The notes: generated by a model not told the origin, from the sequence alone. Positions 42,603 to 51,941 are shown, counted from the first letter of the stretch. The stretch: 64,000 nucleotides of DNA from JAHFUA01 sp963808725 (GCA_963808725.1 CAWEGO010000002.1:682001-746000), one strand, 5' to 3'. Numbers and translations: made by a program.

Positions 42603-43035
42603 TTGGGTTTCCTTTACGGCAGGCGGAGCTGTCTCGCTGATGGTGAATCAGACTTGGTGGAGTTAACAATCAGGCGGGAAAAATTAAAAGGGCTGCGACA
42701 TTGGTTATGCTCTAGTCGCCGACTCCTGCGAGGGAGTCTTACGACGTGGAACATGCACCGTCACAGCCCCTGATGCGACCACCGCTTTCGCGGTTCCAAG
42801 CCCCGGCCCGCTCTCGCAAGCTTGCCGGTTTTTTCGGGCCTGGTCGCGCGCCGGGTCACCCCGTCGCCGCTAGTCACCCAGCCTACTTCGGACTGGCTAC
42901 GATTAAGTTGCCAACCCTTTCAGCCGTCGACGGGGGCAACATTAAATTCACGCGGCTTTAATGTCAATGCCCGAGATTAGTGCAATTGTGGAAAACTGGG
43001 TAGTGGGTGAAAACCGTGTTGCTGGCCGTAGTTGG
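42603..43035. other. Non-coding stretch with hairpins
   Basis: No convincing gene. It holds a stem GACTCC-TGCGA-GGGAGTC (42720-42738) and a longer one GGCCCG...CGGGCC (42809-42844) around a TTTTTT run. It also has two copies of CCGTGTTGCTG (43014 and 43042). Could be mobile-element debris. Confidence 0.35.
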
Positions 43036-43803
43036 CTAATTCCGTGTTGCTGCGGGGGGCGGGAAAGGGCAGGTCGATTCCATCGGATAGCACTTTAGAC
43101 CGTGAATTTTGTCACCCTCCCGATCAAACTTGTGGAGGATCAATTTCAAGTAGGTGTCATCTTTGGATTCGTACCAGCGAAAAAGCGCATAAGCGGTGAA
43201 GTCCGCAATTTGCACGAGCCTGGATGTTCTGGAGTCGAAGAAAAAGGCGGTTTCAATCAGGTTGGTCATCTGTGCCCATCTCGTTCCTCCAGCATGAAAT
43301 TGAGCCAAGAGTTTCCGGATTTGTTTCGTAAGCGAGGGTCTGGCTTCATCAAAAACGACGATTCCTCGCATAACCGTTTTGTTCTTCCGCTGGATTTTTT
43401 GCAGAAAGTAATTGAACATCGTGCAGAGGCTCTCAAATCCGCGATGGTACGGTTCCACGCGACCAGTATATTTGTACATCAAGGCGGGCTTGTCGATTAC
43501 TGCGCCAAACAGAGTTAATCCTTGGTGCACACTGGCGATTGCCGTATAGCCCTCGTGCATGATCTTCGTTCTTTCGGTGAGGGGCATTCCCTTAAATGCT
43601 TTCTTCCCTCCTCGCACTTCATGCGCGTGAAACTCAATAGGACTGCCAGCGTGAGGAAAGTGTGCATCTTGAAGATCATCTAACGATTTGGTGATTCCCC
43701 TCCACTGGCCCTCGTGCATCGCTGCGCCAGCAAGCACCAGATGCCGAGAGCTGCCTGCGGTCACACCTCCATCGCCGGATTCGTCTATATACAAGATGTA
43801 CAT
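43036..43803 (-). CDS. DUF3800 domain protein
   Basis: 255 residues. Start MYILYIDESGDGG carries the DUF3800 hallmark YIDESGD; SSRHLVLAGAAM follows. Later RGIVVFDEARPS and SRLVQIADFTAYALFRWYE match the rest of this RNase H-like family. DUF3800 proteins are common in accessory and defence islands; activity is unproven. The ORF extends three codons to a TTG, but ATG 43803 is used. Its promoter sits against an IS element. Confidence 0.85.
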   Translation of the reverse strand: MYILYIDESGDGGVTAGSSRHLVLAGAAMHEGQWRGITKSLDDLQDAHFPHAGSPIEFHAHEVRGGKKAFKGMPLTERTKIMHEGYTAIASVHQGLTLFGAVIDKPALMYKYTGRVEPYHRGFESLCTMFNYFLQKIQRKNKTVMRGIVVFDEARPSLTKQIRKLLAQFHAGGTRWAQMTNLIETAFFFDSRTSRLVQIADFTAYALFRWYESKDDTYLKLILHKFDREGDKIHGLKCYPMESTCPFPPPAATRN

Positions 43804-43875
43804 GGAAAACAAAAAGGCGGCTGAGCGGGGTAAACCCCGACGAACTGCCTAAAGCGCAGCTCTCCCAGTCGCGCA

Positions 43876-43911
43876 GTACAACTTGTACATATACTCAGAT
43901 GCTGCTGTCAA
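43876..43911 (-). promoter_or_regulatory. Promoter with palindromic operator for the DUF3800 gene
   Basis: On the minus strand TTGACA (43906-43911) with TACAAG as -10 after 18 bases. The -10 lies inside the odd palindrome GTACAAnTTGTAC-like GTACAACTTGTAC (43876-43888). The overlap suggests repression. Confidence 0.45.
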
Positions 43912-43971
43912 GGTTACGGTTGCACTTTTTCTGGTTACCCGATCCGTAACTTGTTGATTCTGTTGGCTTAT

Positions 43972-44238
43972 TTATTTTGTTAGCAATTCATCTACACTCC
44001 AGACGTGATCCGCGATTCCAGCTTCCATCGCGGGCGTGACCCGCAGGGTCTGATGCACGCGGCAGAAGTTGTACCAGCAAACGAGCAGGTTGATAGCGGC
44101 CTTCAGGTTGTCCAACTTCTTGCTGAAGGCGTTCGTGAGCCGAGTGAACCGGCGAAGGTGCATTCTCACATTTAGGTTCATGCGCTCCACGTATGAGGTC
44201 GAGATTTTGCTAAAGTCCGGGTCGATGCGTTTGGCAAC
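43972..44238 (-). pseudogene. IS1-like transposase, C-terminal part, split by IS21 insertion
   Basis: Encodes VAKRIDPDFSKISTSYVERMNL, then RRFTRLTNAFSKKL, WYNFCRVHQTLRVTPAMEAG: the C-terminal catalytic end of IS1-type DDE transposases. It has no start of its own. The other half is at 46817-47507 beyond the IS21 element. Rejoining them gives ...RTGD-QVAKRID..., an uninterrupted gene. Confidence 0.75.
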
Positions 44239-44380
44239 CTGATTTGGCCCACCTTTGACACTTTCATTTGGCCCACCCCTGGGTCATGAACTCTGCGTTG
44301 TTCCCCAGCTTCAGCCTGAGCCGGGATGGGGGTGCAGGGGCAAGGGGTGGCGTTTGAACCCCTTGCCCCTGCCCAGCGCT

Positions 44381-45163
44381 TTACGAAGCTTTCTTCTTCT
44401 GTCGTATCTCCATGGTTCTCCGGAACCGGTAAGAATCGATCCCGGTCTCAATGATGTGCGCCCGGTCCGTGATCCGGTCCAGCAATGCCTTACACAAGCG
44501 GGGATTGGGAAACACCTGCGTCCACTCCGAAAAGGGGAGGTTCGTGGTCACGATCCACGTCGCCTTTTCCACGCGGTCGGCAATCACCTGGAATAGGAAC
44601 TCCGCGCCGATCTCCGCCAGCGGCACGTAGCCCACTTCGTCGAGGGCGATCAGGTCGTAACGCAGCCAGCGCGCCAGCGCCCGCCGGATAGCGTTTTGTT
44701 GCCGAGCTTCCACCAGCTCGTTCACCAGGTTCGCGGCGGTGGTAAAGCGCACCCGCCGCTTCTGCCGGCAAGCCGCGACGCACAGTCCCGTCGCCAGGTG
44801 GGTCTTGCCTGTGCCGCATTCGCCCATCAGCACCACGGGCTCAGCGCGCTCGATGTAGCCGCCCACGGCCAGTTCGCGGATCTTCGCCGCCGGAATTAGC
44901 GGCGCCTGATTGAAGTCGAACTCCTCCAGTGTCTTCAACCGCGGCAGCCGGGCATCACGCAACCGCTGCTGAATCGCACGCCGATCCCGTTCTTCGCTCT
45001 CCATGGCCAGCAACGCTTCCAGATATCCAATGTGGCTCCGCTTCTCCTTCACCGCCTGCTCCGCCAGCGGCACGAAGTTGGTGCCCACCACAGGCATACG
45101 CAATGCCTGGCAGTACTGCTGTACGCTGGCGTGTTCCAGAGCTTCGGTGGCGGCTGGCTTCAT
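44381..45163 (-). CDS. istB: IS21 ATP-binding helper IstB
   Basis: 260 residues. AAA+ ATPase with Walker A GECGTGKTH near 114 and Walker B LIALDEVGYV near 173, plus sensor motif WIVTTNLPFSEW. Helps IstA choose and attack the target. Its ATG overlaps the istA stop (ATGA). Confidence 0.9.
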   Translation of the reverse strand: MKPAATEALEHASVQQYCQALRMPVVGTNFVPLAEQAVKEKRSHIGYLEALLAMESEERDRRAIQQRLRDARLPRLKTLEEFDFNQAPLIPAAKIRELAVGGYIERAEPVVLMGECGTGKTHLATGLCVAACRQKRRVRFTTAANLVNELVEARQQNAIRRALARWLRYDLIALDEVGYVPLAEIGAEFLFQVIADRVEKATWIVTTNLPFSEWTQVFPNPRLCKALLDRITDRAHIIETGIDSYRFRRTMEIRQKKKAS

Positions 45164-46713
45164 CGCACCACCTCCGCCGCGGTCATCACCTCACCCAGCA
45201 GCAAGTCGTACTCGTTCATGACCGGCAGCGGACGCTGGTAGCGTTCCAGTCCACCATCGACACCGCAGCACTCCGCAGGTGGATGGGCTAGTTCGCCGAA
45301 GCTCAGCAAGTGCCGGACGGCTGCCGCATCGGTGCATCCCAGCGACAGCGCCTGCTCGACCGCGTGCTGCAGCCGATCCCAACCCTGCTGCTTGCCCTGG
45401 CGCAGCAACTCGATCATCTCCCGCGTCCCCGCCTGCCGGCCGTACCGTTGCTGGAACGCCTGCCACAGCCGATCGAACCCTGCTGTCCAACGACCACGTT
45501 GGCGCCACTGCTGCAGCGGTCGCGATCCCGCCAGCGCCCCGGGCTTCTTGACCAGCACATCCAGGTAGTGCTCCAGATCTAGAACCTGCTCATAGCGGCC
45601 GAAGCTGCGCTCGTGCCGCGCCACGTATTCCTGCTCCCGCCAAATCTCCACGTAGGCCGGCAGCAGCCGCGCCTGGCAGCGCGTTCCTGGCTTCAACGGG
45701 GTCGAGTACCAGTTGGTTCGTACCTTCACACAACCCTTGCTGTCCACCGTCGGAAAGCTAATCTCGGCCAGCTCAAAGCCCTCGGCGGCGAGCGGCAGCA
45801 GGTGTTCGCGTTCGATGCGCATCGCTTCGCCCACCGACAGCGGCTTGCCGGTAATCCGCCGCTGCTCACTCTGCTGACAGCCTCGCAACAGGTGCTGGTT
45901 CAGCTCCTCCAGATCCTTCACCTGCGGGATGGGCACCAGATGGTTCCGCCGGAAGTAGCCCACCTCACCTTCCACCCCGCCCTTTTCGTTGCCCCGCGCC
46001 GGATTGCAAAAATCCGTCTGAAAACCCCAGTGCGAGCGGAAGGCGATCAGCCGTTCGGTCTCCACCCGCTGGTGCCCGCGCAGGATCTTCTTCACCGCGC
46101 TCTTCAGGTTGTCGTACCGCAGCAGCCGGAACACGCCCCCAAAATAGTGAAACGCCCGCTCATGGGCTTCCAGGAATGCTTGCTGCGCGGCATGGTGGTA
46201 GGCCACATGAAAGGCGCCGCCGCCGGCCATCGAGCGCATCGCGAAGATGTGGACCGTCTGCCGCTCGCCGCCCATCTCGACTACCGCGTCGTACCAGTCA
46301 ACCTGCGCTTCGCCGCCCCACTCATAAACCTGGGGCACGAACGTTTCCCGCGCAGCCAGGCCCAGCTCCTCCCGCCGTTGCCGCACATAGGCCCGCACCG
46401 TCGATTCGGCTACTACTGCTTCGGGTCGCTCCTGCCGAATCCGCCCCCAGATCCGGTGGGCGGTGTGGCGTTGCTTGCGCGGTGCCTGCGCATCGGCCCC
46501 CAAAATCTCGTCAATGAACTCCATCACCGGTCCCAGCTTGGGTTTCCTGCGCACCGGGGTCTTGCGATCCGGCGGAATCGCGCTGGCCAGCGCCTGTCGC
46601 ACCATCCGTCGGTGCACTCCGAACCGCCTGGCCACCCCCTGGATCGTGCCCATGCCCTGGCCGTACTCCCGTCTGATCTGTTCGAACAGCTCCACCTTGC
46701 ATCTCCTGTCCAT
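45160..46713 (-). CDS. istA: IS21 transposase IstA
   Basis: 517 residues. N-terminal helix-turn-helix (GTIQGVARRFGVHRRMVRQAL), then the DDE core: Asp in EAQVDWYDAVV, Asp in LRYDNLKSAV and Glu in GNEKGGVEGEVGYFR. C-terminal Mu-transposase-like domain. Full length, so the element may be active. Confidence 0.9.
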   Translation of the reverse strand: MDRRCKVELFEQIRREYGQGMGTIQGVARRFGVHRRMVRQALASAIPPDRKTPVRRKPKLGPVMEFIDEILGADAQAPRKQRHTAHRIWGRIRQERPEAVVAESTVRAYVRQRREELGLAARETFVPQVYEWGGEAQVDWYDAVVEMGGERQTVHIFAMRSMAGGGAFHVAYHHAAQQAFLEAHERAFHYFGGVFRLLRYDNLKSAVKKILRGHQRVETERLIAFRSHWGFQTDFCNPARGNEKGGVEGEVGYFRRNHLVPIPQVKDLEELNQHLLRGCQQSEQRRITGKPLSVGEAMRIEREHLLPLAAEGFELAEISFPTVDSKGCVKVRTNWYSTPLKPGTRCQARLLPAYVEIWREQEYVARHERSFGRYEQVLDLEHYLDVLVKKPGALAGSRPLQQWRQRGRWTAGFDRLWQAFQQRYGRQAGTREMIELLRQGKQQGWDRLQHAVEQALSLGCTDAAAVRHLLSFGELAHPPAECCGVDGGLERYQRPLPVMNEYDLLLGEVMTAAEVVR

Positions 46714-46816
46714 CGACCTCCCCGTCCCGGCTGGCAGGGACAGCGTAGGCCGATTAGTTCTGCAGGGTGGGCCAAATCAGACCATCAAAGTGGGCCAAAT
46801 CAGAATAGCGAAATCA

Positions 46817-47507
46817 GGTCTCCGGTTCTGACTCGTGGGACCGCTGCCAACACCTTGCCAGAGCCGTACCAATCCGCCCCACCTTGCAGACGCGCATAGA
46901 CTTTCTGCAACTGCGCGAAGTCGATGTTCTCGCCGTAATGCTCGGCAATCGCCCCGACGTACCCGCGCAGAGAATCCGTGGTGATCTGGAACCGTCCCAC
47001 GGTGCGCGTGCTCAGGTCGCGCACAAACTCGAATGCGCTCGCCGTGGTGCGCGTGCCGACGTAGTACGAGAGAATCAGCTTTGTGTCTGCGTCAATCGCC
47101 AGCCACACGTAGGCATCGCCCCATTCTTGCGGATCGTCGTCGCCCAGGTGCTGTTCCTTGGTATGCACGAAGCCCCATAACTCATCCATCTGCACAAACG
47201 CGGGCCTGACGTTGCGAATGCGGCCATCGAATACGTGCCTGGCTTTCTCGCCCGCCGTGTTCAGCACACTCGTAATCGTGTTCTTGTCCACGCCCGTGAA
47301 GCGGCAGATCGCCCGAATGCTCATGCCTTCCAGCATGAGCTGGAGAATCTGGCAGACCGTCTCGGGAGACAGGTAGTGCTTTCCGAGCGTTCTGCTGTGG
47401 GGGCCCGCGAATGTTATGCCGCACGAAACGCAACGGTAGCGCTGGATTCGGCGCTTCCCGTAGTATCCGAATTTCTTGGCAGCGTGTTTACAGAGACTGC
47501 AGGTCAT
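46817..47507 (-). pseudogene. IS1-like transposase, N-terminal part, split by IS21 insertion
   Basis: Starts MTCSLCKHAAKKFGYYG after GGAGAAAGCCC. It has an N-terminal zinc ribbon (CSLC...CVSC), HTH (MSIRAICRFTGVDKNTI) and first DDE residues (QMDELWGFVHTKEQ, LAIDADTKLILSYYVGTR, TTDSLRGY). The frame is cut after VRTGD by the IS21 end. The C-terminal half is at 43972-44238. Confidence 0.75.
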
Positions 47508-47847
47508 GGGCTTTCTCCGCTTGATTTCTGCGGAGCGAAAGCCCACAATTGATTTGGGTCTGGATCGCGGCTCGCTCCGCGTTCTGGATTAGCCCGGCCC
47601 CCGGGTGCAACCGGAGACCGGGCGGTTACCTAAGCGAACTACATTTTTATGGCGGTCGCATCGTTTGTGACCTCCTTCCTAGGCCAGCCGGACGGAACCC
47701 GCGCTGGCCTGAACTGTCTACATATTACTCGTATTTAACTTTACGTGTCAAGTATAATCTGAGGCTAGCCTCTTTATTTACGCCTCATTTTAGCCCTTGA
47801 CAGTTTAGGCGATCCGGCGTTAGGCTTAACTTGATGAGGTGCTGAAT

Positions 47848-48552
47848 ATGGCGAAAATGAGAAGTCCCAACTATCCCGCCATCAGTCTGCCTGAGGCGGT
47901 GAGCGAAATTCAGAAGATTTGGGACGCAGAGAAGCGGACGCCCGTACCTATTGATGTGCTGGGGAAGGCAATGGGCTACAGCAGTCTCAGTGGCCCCGTC
48001 AGGACGAAGGTCGCTGCCCTGCGAAAGTATGGGCTTCTAGAGCAGCAGGGAGGCCAGTACAAGCTCTCCGACTTGGCGATACACGTCCTCCATGACGAAG
48101 CTGACTCGGAGCAACGGAAGCAGGCGCTGAGCAACGCCGCATTGCGCCCTGAGTTGTTCCGGGAACTGTTTGCAACCCATGCGGAAGCATCCGATAATGC
48201 CCTCAAGTCGCACTTGATGGTGCATAAGAAATTCTCCGACGCCGGTGCCAAGCAATTCATCAAGGCATTCAGGGAAACATTGAGTCTTGCGAATCCCTCC
48301 AAAACCGATTATGATGATTCACAGGACGAGGATAATCCTGAGGCTATGGAATCCACACCCACTGCGGGCACCAAGCTCAGCACCATACCCGTACAGCGGC
48401 CCACCCAAAACACTTTCGTCGTGCCGCTCTCCAAGGACATGAGCGCCCAGGTCACATTCAGCGGCGGTGCCGTCAAGGGATCGCACATGGAGACGCTCAC
48501 AAAGTACCTGAACTTGGCTAAACTGGCGCTGGAAGCGGAAGAAGAGGAGTAA
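47848..48552 (+). CDS. Hypothetical protein with winged-helix-like N terminus (234 aa)
   Basis: GAGGTG lies six bases before the ATG. Residues ~10-90 (PAISLPEAVSEIQKIWDAEK, AMGYSSLSGPVRTKVAALRK, YGLLEQQGGQYKLSDLA) look like a winged-helix domain. The middle part is helical, and the chain ends in an acidic EEEE tail. Lower G+C than its surroundings. The following gene starts five bases after the stop, so they form a two-gene unit. I recognise no family. Confidence 0.6.
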   Translation: MAKMRSPNYPAISLPEAVSEIQKIWDAEKRTPVPIDVLGKAMGYSSLSGPVRTKVAALRKYGLLEQQGGQYKLSDLAIHVLHDEADSEQRKQALSNAALRPELFRELFATHAEASDNALKSHLMVHKKFSDAGAKQFIKAFRETLSLANPSKTDYDDSQDEDNPEAMESTPTAGTKLSTIPVQRPTQNTFVVPLSKDMSAQVTFSGGAVKGSHMETLTKYLNLAKLALEAEEEE

Positions 48553-48557
48553 CGGCA

Positions 48558-48887
48558 ATGACTCAAGAAGATCAGGATGCTGTGGTCGGCAGGTTAATGC
48601 GTGAGCGCACTGATGCCGAACGGAATGAAGCCGCACTGCGGGCAGAATGCGACAAGCTTGGACGACAGCTTCAGGACGCTGGAAGGGCTTTGCAGACCCG
48701 TCCGGAGAATGTCGTATTTACTGGACAGTCGCACAGCGGAGACTTCCAGTGGCAAAGAGGCGGAGCACTCATCACTCCGGGTTCGATAAACGACACTCGA
48801 ATTTTGCAGTTGACCAATGACCTGCGGGAGACCCTGACCAAACTCACAGAAATTCGCCGCCAGCTCGGCGCATTCGGAATCCGCTAA
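48558..48887 (+). CDS. Hypothetical coiled-coil protein (109 aa)
   Basis: Starts five bases after its neighbour. Residues ~8-48 (ERTDAERNEAALRAECDKLG..) and ~80-105 (LTNDLRETLTKLTEIRRQLG) are heptad-like helices around a Gly/Ser-rich middle. Probably an oligomerising partner of the winged-helix protein. No known family. Confidence 0.55.
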   Translation: MTQEDQDAVVGRLMRERTDAERNEAALRAECDKLGRQLQDAGRALQTRPENVVFTGQSHSGDFQWQRGGALITPGSINDTRILQLTNDLRETLTKLTEIRRQLGAFGIR

Positions 48888-49095
48888 CTTCCAGCAACAC
48901 GGATTTCACCCACTACCGAAAACTGGGAAGCACCCATTTTGGGACAAAATTTCTTTAGCAGGCTTTCGTTCCCTGCCAGGCTGCACGCCAGGTTGCATGG
49001 GAATATCGATATACGTGAGGTGTTTGCAGGCTCGGCGGAAAATTCGTTAGCGGCTGGCAATAATCCTATTTCAAGGCGAGCGGCATACGGCTGAC

Positions 49096-49572
49096 ATGAT
49101 CGCATACGTGGACGGAGGCTCCCGCGGCAACCCGGGCCCTGCAGGAATTGGTGTGGTGGTCGAACATCCCACGGGACGGCGGGTGGAGATCAGCCAGTCC
49201 ATCGGCGCCCGCGACAACAACTACGCCGAATATGCCGCGCTGCTGGCCGCTCTGGAACATGCCGCCGCCTACCAATCGCCCTGCTTGCAGGTGTACAGCG
49301 ATTCCGAGGTGGTGGTGCGGCAGATCAGCGGCGCCTACAACTGCCAGAGTCCGGGACTGCGCGACATCTACAACGCCTGCATGGCCCTGATCGGCAACTT
49401 CCAGCATTTCGCCATCACCCACATCCGTCGCGAGAACAATGCCGACGCCGACCGCCTGGCCAAGGAAGCTATCGACCGCGCCACCCGCGAGAAGCAACCC
49501 CTCGGCGACAATTCCGAACGCCGGTTCCAGCTAGATTCCCGCAAGTTGGTCCCAATCGAGCAACCCGGCTGA
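49096..49572 (+). CDS. rnhA: RNase HI-like ribonuclease
   Basis: 158 residues. Catalytic DEDD residues: Asp in YVDGGSRGNPGPAG, Glu in NNYAEYAALLAAL, Asp in VYSDSEVVV and Asp in ENNADADRLAKEAID. Cleaves RNA in RNA/DNA hybrids. It is the short RnhA-like type (with a reverse-transcriptase-like RNase H pattern) rather than the E. coli basic-protrusion type. No neighbour suggests a specialised role. Confidence 0.85.
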   Translation: MIAYVDGGSRGNPGPAGIGVVVEHPTGRRVEISQSIGARDNNYAEYAALLAALEHAAAYQSPCLQVYSDSEVVVRQISGAYNCQSPGLRDIYNACMALIGNFQHFAITHIRRENNADADRLAKEAIDRATREKQPLGDNSERRFQLDSRKLVPIEQPG

Positions 49573-49578
49573 GTAACC

Positions 49579-50052
49579 TCAGTTGACGTTGAGGACCACG
49601 ATCTCCGCCCTGATTCCCGCTGAACTGACCCACAGCCGCCCCACGGAAACCGGCAGCCGAAAGCGCCTGGGACCGGCGCTTCCGGGGTTGAAGTACAGCA
49701 CACCGTCACGCACTTCGTTCGCGGGGACGTGGGAGTGGCCGCAGATCACCGCATTGAAACCGGCGGCGCGCGGATCCAGGTCCAACTGCTTCAGGTCGTG
49801 CAGAACGTAGAGAGAGCGTCCCTGGACCTCGACCACCGTGGTCGCGGGTATGGGCCGAGCCCAAGCTTCGGTGTCCACATTGCCGCGCACCGCCTCCACT
49901 GGCGCCAGCCGCGCGAGAGCAGGCAGGATGTCCGGGCTGCCGATGTCCCCGGCATGGATCAGGAGCTTCGCACCCGCCAGGGCTTCGAGCGCTTCCGGGC
50001 GCAGCAGCCCGTGTGTGTCGGAAATCACGCCAATCAGCAACTCTCGATCCAC
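49579..50052 (-). CDS. YfcE/MJ0936-type metallophosphoesterase
   Basis: About 157 residues from the GTG used here; the ORF reaches further to a TTG at 50127. Metal-site motifs in order: GVISDTHGLL, LLIHAGDIGS, AVRGNVDTE, NAVICGHSHVP and YFNPGSAGPRR. A small calcineurin-like phosphodiesterase of the cytosol. Convergent with rnhA, only seven bases between stops. Confidence 0.85.
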   Translation of the reverse strand: MDRELLIGVISDTHGLLRPEALEALAGAKLLIHAGDIGSPDILPALARLAPVEAVRGNVDTEAWARPIPATTVVEVQGRSLYVLHDLKQLDLDPRAAGFNAVICGHSHVPANEVRDGVLYFNPGSAGPRRFRLPVSVGRLWVSSAGIRAEIVVLNVN

Positions 50053-50218
50053 GGCTGCAGCAGTATATCGGCCCACGTCACGAGCGTCCCGGCGCAGGCG
50101 AGATCCCGCGCGCGGGGTAACCTCCAATTAGGCCACTCTCTGGGGAGCCCTTCTGCGGGGCATTGCGCCACACTTCGGTAATCTTCATCGCTTTCCTGGG
50201 GGGTGCCATGATCCCCGC

Positions 50219-50578
50219 ATGGCACATTTTCCCCACCCGCATACTAAGTTGCGGGCTCCCCGACTGTGCTTCATGGCCGGTGAGTCCATCAGTTTCTCAG
50301 TGCACGGCAAGGAGACACAGGGAACCCTACAGACAGTTTCGACCACAGGTGGCTCGGCGCGAATCCTCCGGCCGCTCAGTTCGGGCACGCTCGCCGAGAT
50401 CTCGCTGCACCTCAGCACCGGTCCGGTAAGCGCTTTGGTGGAGTTCCTGTCGCCGCGGTCTCAAGGCCGGTTCTTTACGCAGGCGTTCCGCTTTGTGGCT
50501 TTTGGTGACGACGATTACACCCGTTTCCATCAAACCTTACAGACGCTGCGCGCGGGAGAGCGAATGGCACGGCTTTAA
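50219..50578 (+). CDS. PilZ-like domain protein (119 aa)
   Basis: Beta-rich sequence GESISFSVHGKETQGTLQTV, then VSTTGGSARILRPLSSGTLAEISLHL, the PilZ-type D/N/TxSxxG turn in a diverged form (TTGGS). Preceded by GGGGGTGCC but no ideal ribosome site. It could bind c-di-GMP weakly or not at all, since the RxxxR motif is unclear. Confidence 0.6.
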   Translation: MAHFPHPHTKLRAPRLCFMAGESISFSVHGKETQGTLQTVSTTGGSARILRPLSSGTLAEISLHLSTGPVSALVEFLSPRSQGRFFTQAFRFVAFGDDDYTRFHQTLQTLRAGERMARL

Positions 50579-50603
50579 GGCCTGAGCTTCCACGCGGAGA
50601 CGC

Positions 50604-50627
50604 TCAGCCCTTATAGGTGAGTTCGAA
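50604..50627 (-). pseudogene. Fossil 3' end of a SpoIIE-type phosphatase gene
   Basis: On the minus strand this encodes FELTYKG and a stop, the same last seven residues and stop codon as the phosphatase gene ending at 52048, with one base different. The rest of the copy is missing, replaced by transposon remnants. Confidence 0.55.
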
Positions 50628-50640
50628 AAGGGGCCGCGCC

Positions 50641-50931
50641 TCAGATCGGCACGGCTCCAGAAAAGGTTTCGCGCCGGTCCACGCCGCGCTGGGTCACGTG
50701 GCAGGGAACCTCTGGCAGCAGACATCGGCCTCGTCGCGGCATGGGCCAGCACGGTACGCCCTTTGTCGAGAACCTGAGCAGTTCAGGCTGTCCCCCTTTT
50801 GTCCAAGCGTAAAACGCCCGCGCTTGCCCGCTCTCGTGCTTCAGGCGACGCTCTGTCAGTTCGCCCGTCTCTGCACCCAGCATCGCAATCTGCTGGTAGC
50901 GCGTGTGCAAATCACAACCTACAATCTTCAT
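50641..50931 (-). pseudogene. IS110 N-terminal remnant joined to a RAYT (Y1 transposase) remnant
   Basis: Starts after AAAGGAGCCGAGCAC. The first ~45 codons read MKIVGCDLHTRYQQIAMLG, the DEDD-type N terminus of IS110 transposases. The frame then continues into MPRRGRCLLPEVPCHVTQRG, the start of a REP-associated tyrosine transposase, which stops soon after. Both are truncated; two decayed elements are fused. Confidence 0.65.
50776..50797. repeat. CAGTTCAGGCTGTCCCC inverted repeat, left copy
   Basis: Its reverse complement (GGGGACAGCCTGAACTG) is at 51976-51996. The pair encloses the membrane-protein gene 51069-51941. GGGGACAG-type motifs also occur at 37562 and are typical of REP elements mobilised by RAYT transposases. 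Confidence 0.5.
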
Positions 50932-51068
50932 GTGCTCGGCTCCTTTCCTCCGAGCCTTGATACGTTGAGCCATACCAATCTACTCGGCGTCTGGAGCCGA
51001 CACGGTTATCTAATCAGTCCAGAGGCCGTCGTAATATAGTCGAATGCGCGAAGCGCAAGGGGGAATAG

Positions 51069-51941
51069 ATGAGCAACCGAGCGGGAACATTATGGCTCCC
51101 TGGTCTGGTTAGCCTGACTGGGTATACGGCGTCGATGTTTCTCCTGCAGCGAGCCGTGCCACCACTGCAGAAATCGCTGAACCACGCGGCTTTCCCGCTC
51201 GGATACCAGGTTCTCTGGCTCGCCACTTTGCTTCTGTTTGGCGCAGCCAGCGCGTATTTGTCCCGCCGCGCCGGAGGCAGCCGATCAATCGGCCTCATTG
51301 CGGTTCTGTTCCCCGCAATCGTGATGGCGCCGCTCTGGACGGGGATAGCAACCCGGATGAATCATCCCTCCCCGCGCCAGTGGTTTGGTCTGTTTTGCGG
51401 CGTAATGAACTGGATTGTCCTGCCGGGCACGGCTCTTTTATTGGGCGCGTTGCCGGTCTGGAAGGCCCAGGTTGCGGAGGACCTGAAGAAAACCTTCAAC
51501 ACTCGGACCATGAACACCCGGACAAGGACTTTTTGGCTGCCTGCGCTGGCCAGCCTGACCGCCGCCATGGTTTGTCTCGCGATCTCCACCTTTGCCGGCC
51601 TGCAGCCTCGATTTGTGGCGCGGGGCCTGACAACCCTGGTCGTCTACATTCCGTGGTTGCTCATGTTGCCTCTCTGCGGCGCCGCCGGAGCGTATTTATC
51701 TCACCACGCCGGCGGCAAGCCCTTCGCTTGTCTCTCGGCTGGTTTGTTTCCTGTGATTGCGCTGACGATCCTGGTCGGCTTTCTAACGCTCATCGGCAAG
51801 TTCGTCCTTTCCAAACCACAGTGGCCCCATCTTTCGACGGCACTGTTGTTGGGTGCCATTCTTCCGGGGCTAGCGCTACTGGTAGGAGCGACGCCGTTCG
51901 CGAGAGCTTCGAGACTGCAGGAATCGAGCCCGACGGCCTAA
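51069..51941 (+). CDS. Membrane protein with two homologous halves (290 aa)
   Basis: About eight helices. The halves align: LWLPGLVSLTGYTASM / FWLPALASLTAAMVCL at their starts and GAASAYLSRRAGG / GAAGAYLSHHAGG in the middle. An internal duplication has produced a pseudo-symmetric membrane protein. GGGGGAA precedes the ATG. No transporter family recognised. Enclosed by the GGGGACAG inverted pair. Confidence 0.7.
   Translation: MSNRAGTLWLPGLVSLTGYTASMFLLQRAVPPLQKSLNHAAFPLGYQVLWLATLLLFGAASAYLSRRAGGSRSIGLIAVLFPAIVMAPLWTGIATRMNHPSPRQWFGLFCGVMNWIVLPGTALLLGALPVWKAQVAEDLKKTFNTRTMNTRTRTFWLPALASLTAAMVCLAISTFAGLQPRFVARGLTTLVVYIPWLLMLPLCGAAGAYLSHHAGGKPFACLSAGLFPVIALTILVGFLTLIGKFVLSKPQWPHLSTALLLGAILPGLALLVGATPFARASRLQESSPTA

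Larger units (their letters stand above)
44240..46816. mobile_element. IS21-family insertion sequence
   Basis: About 2.58 kb. Carries istA and istB in the minus direction. Each end has repeated TGGGCCAAAT blocks: left TGATTTGGCCCACC and CATTTGGCCCACC; right GGTGGGCCAAATCA, GTGGGCCAAATCAG and finally CGAAATCA. Multiple terminal repeats and TG...CA ends are normal for IS21. I see no obvious target duplication at the borders. Confidence 0.82.

Noticed and set aside
42513..42961. Short plus-strand ORFs in the non-coding region before the DUF3800 gene
   Set aside because: No ribosome site, odd composition and overlap with hairpins; no support as genes.
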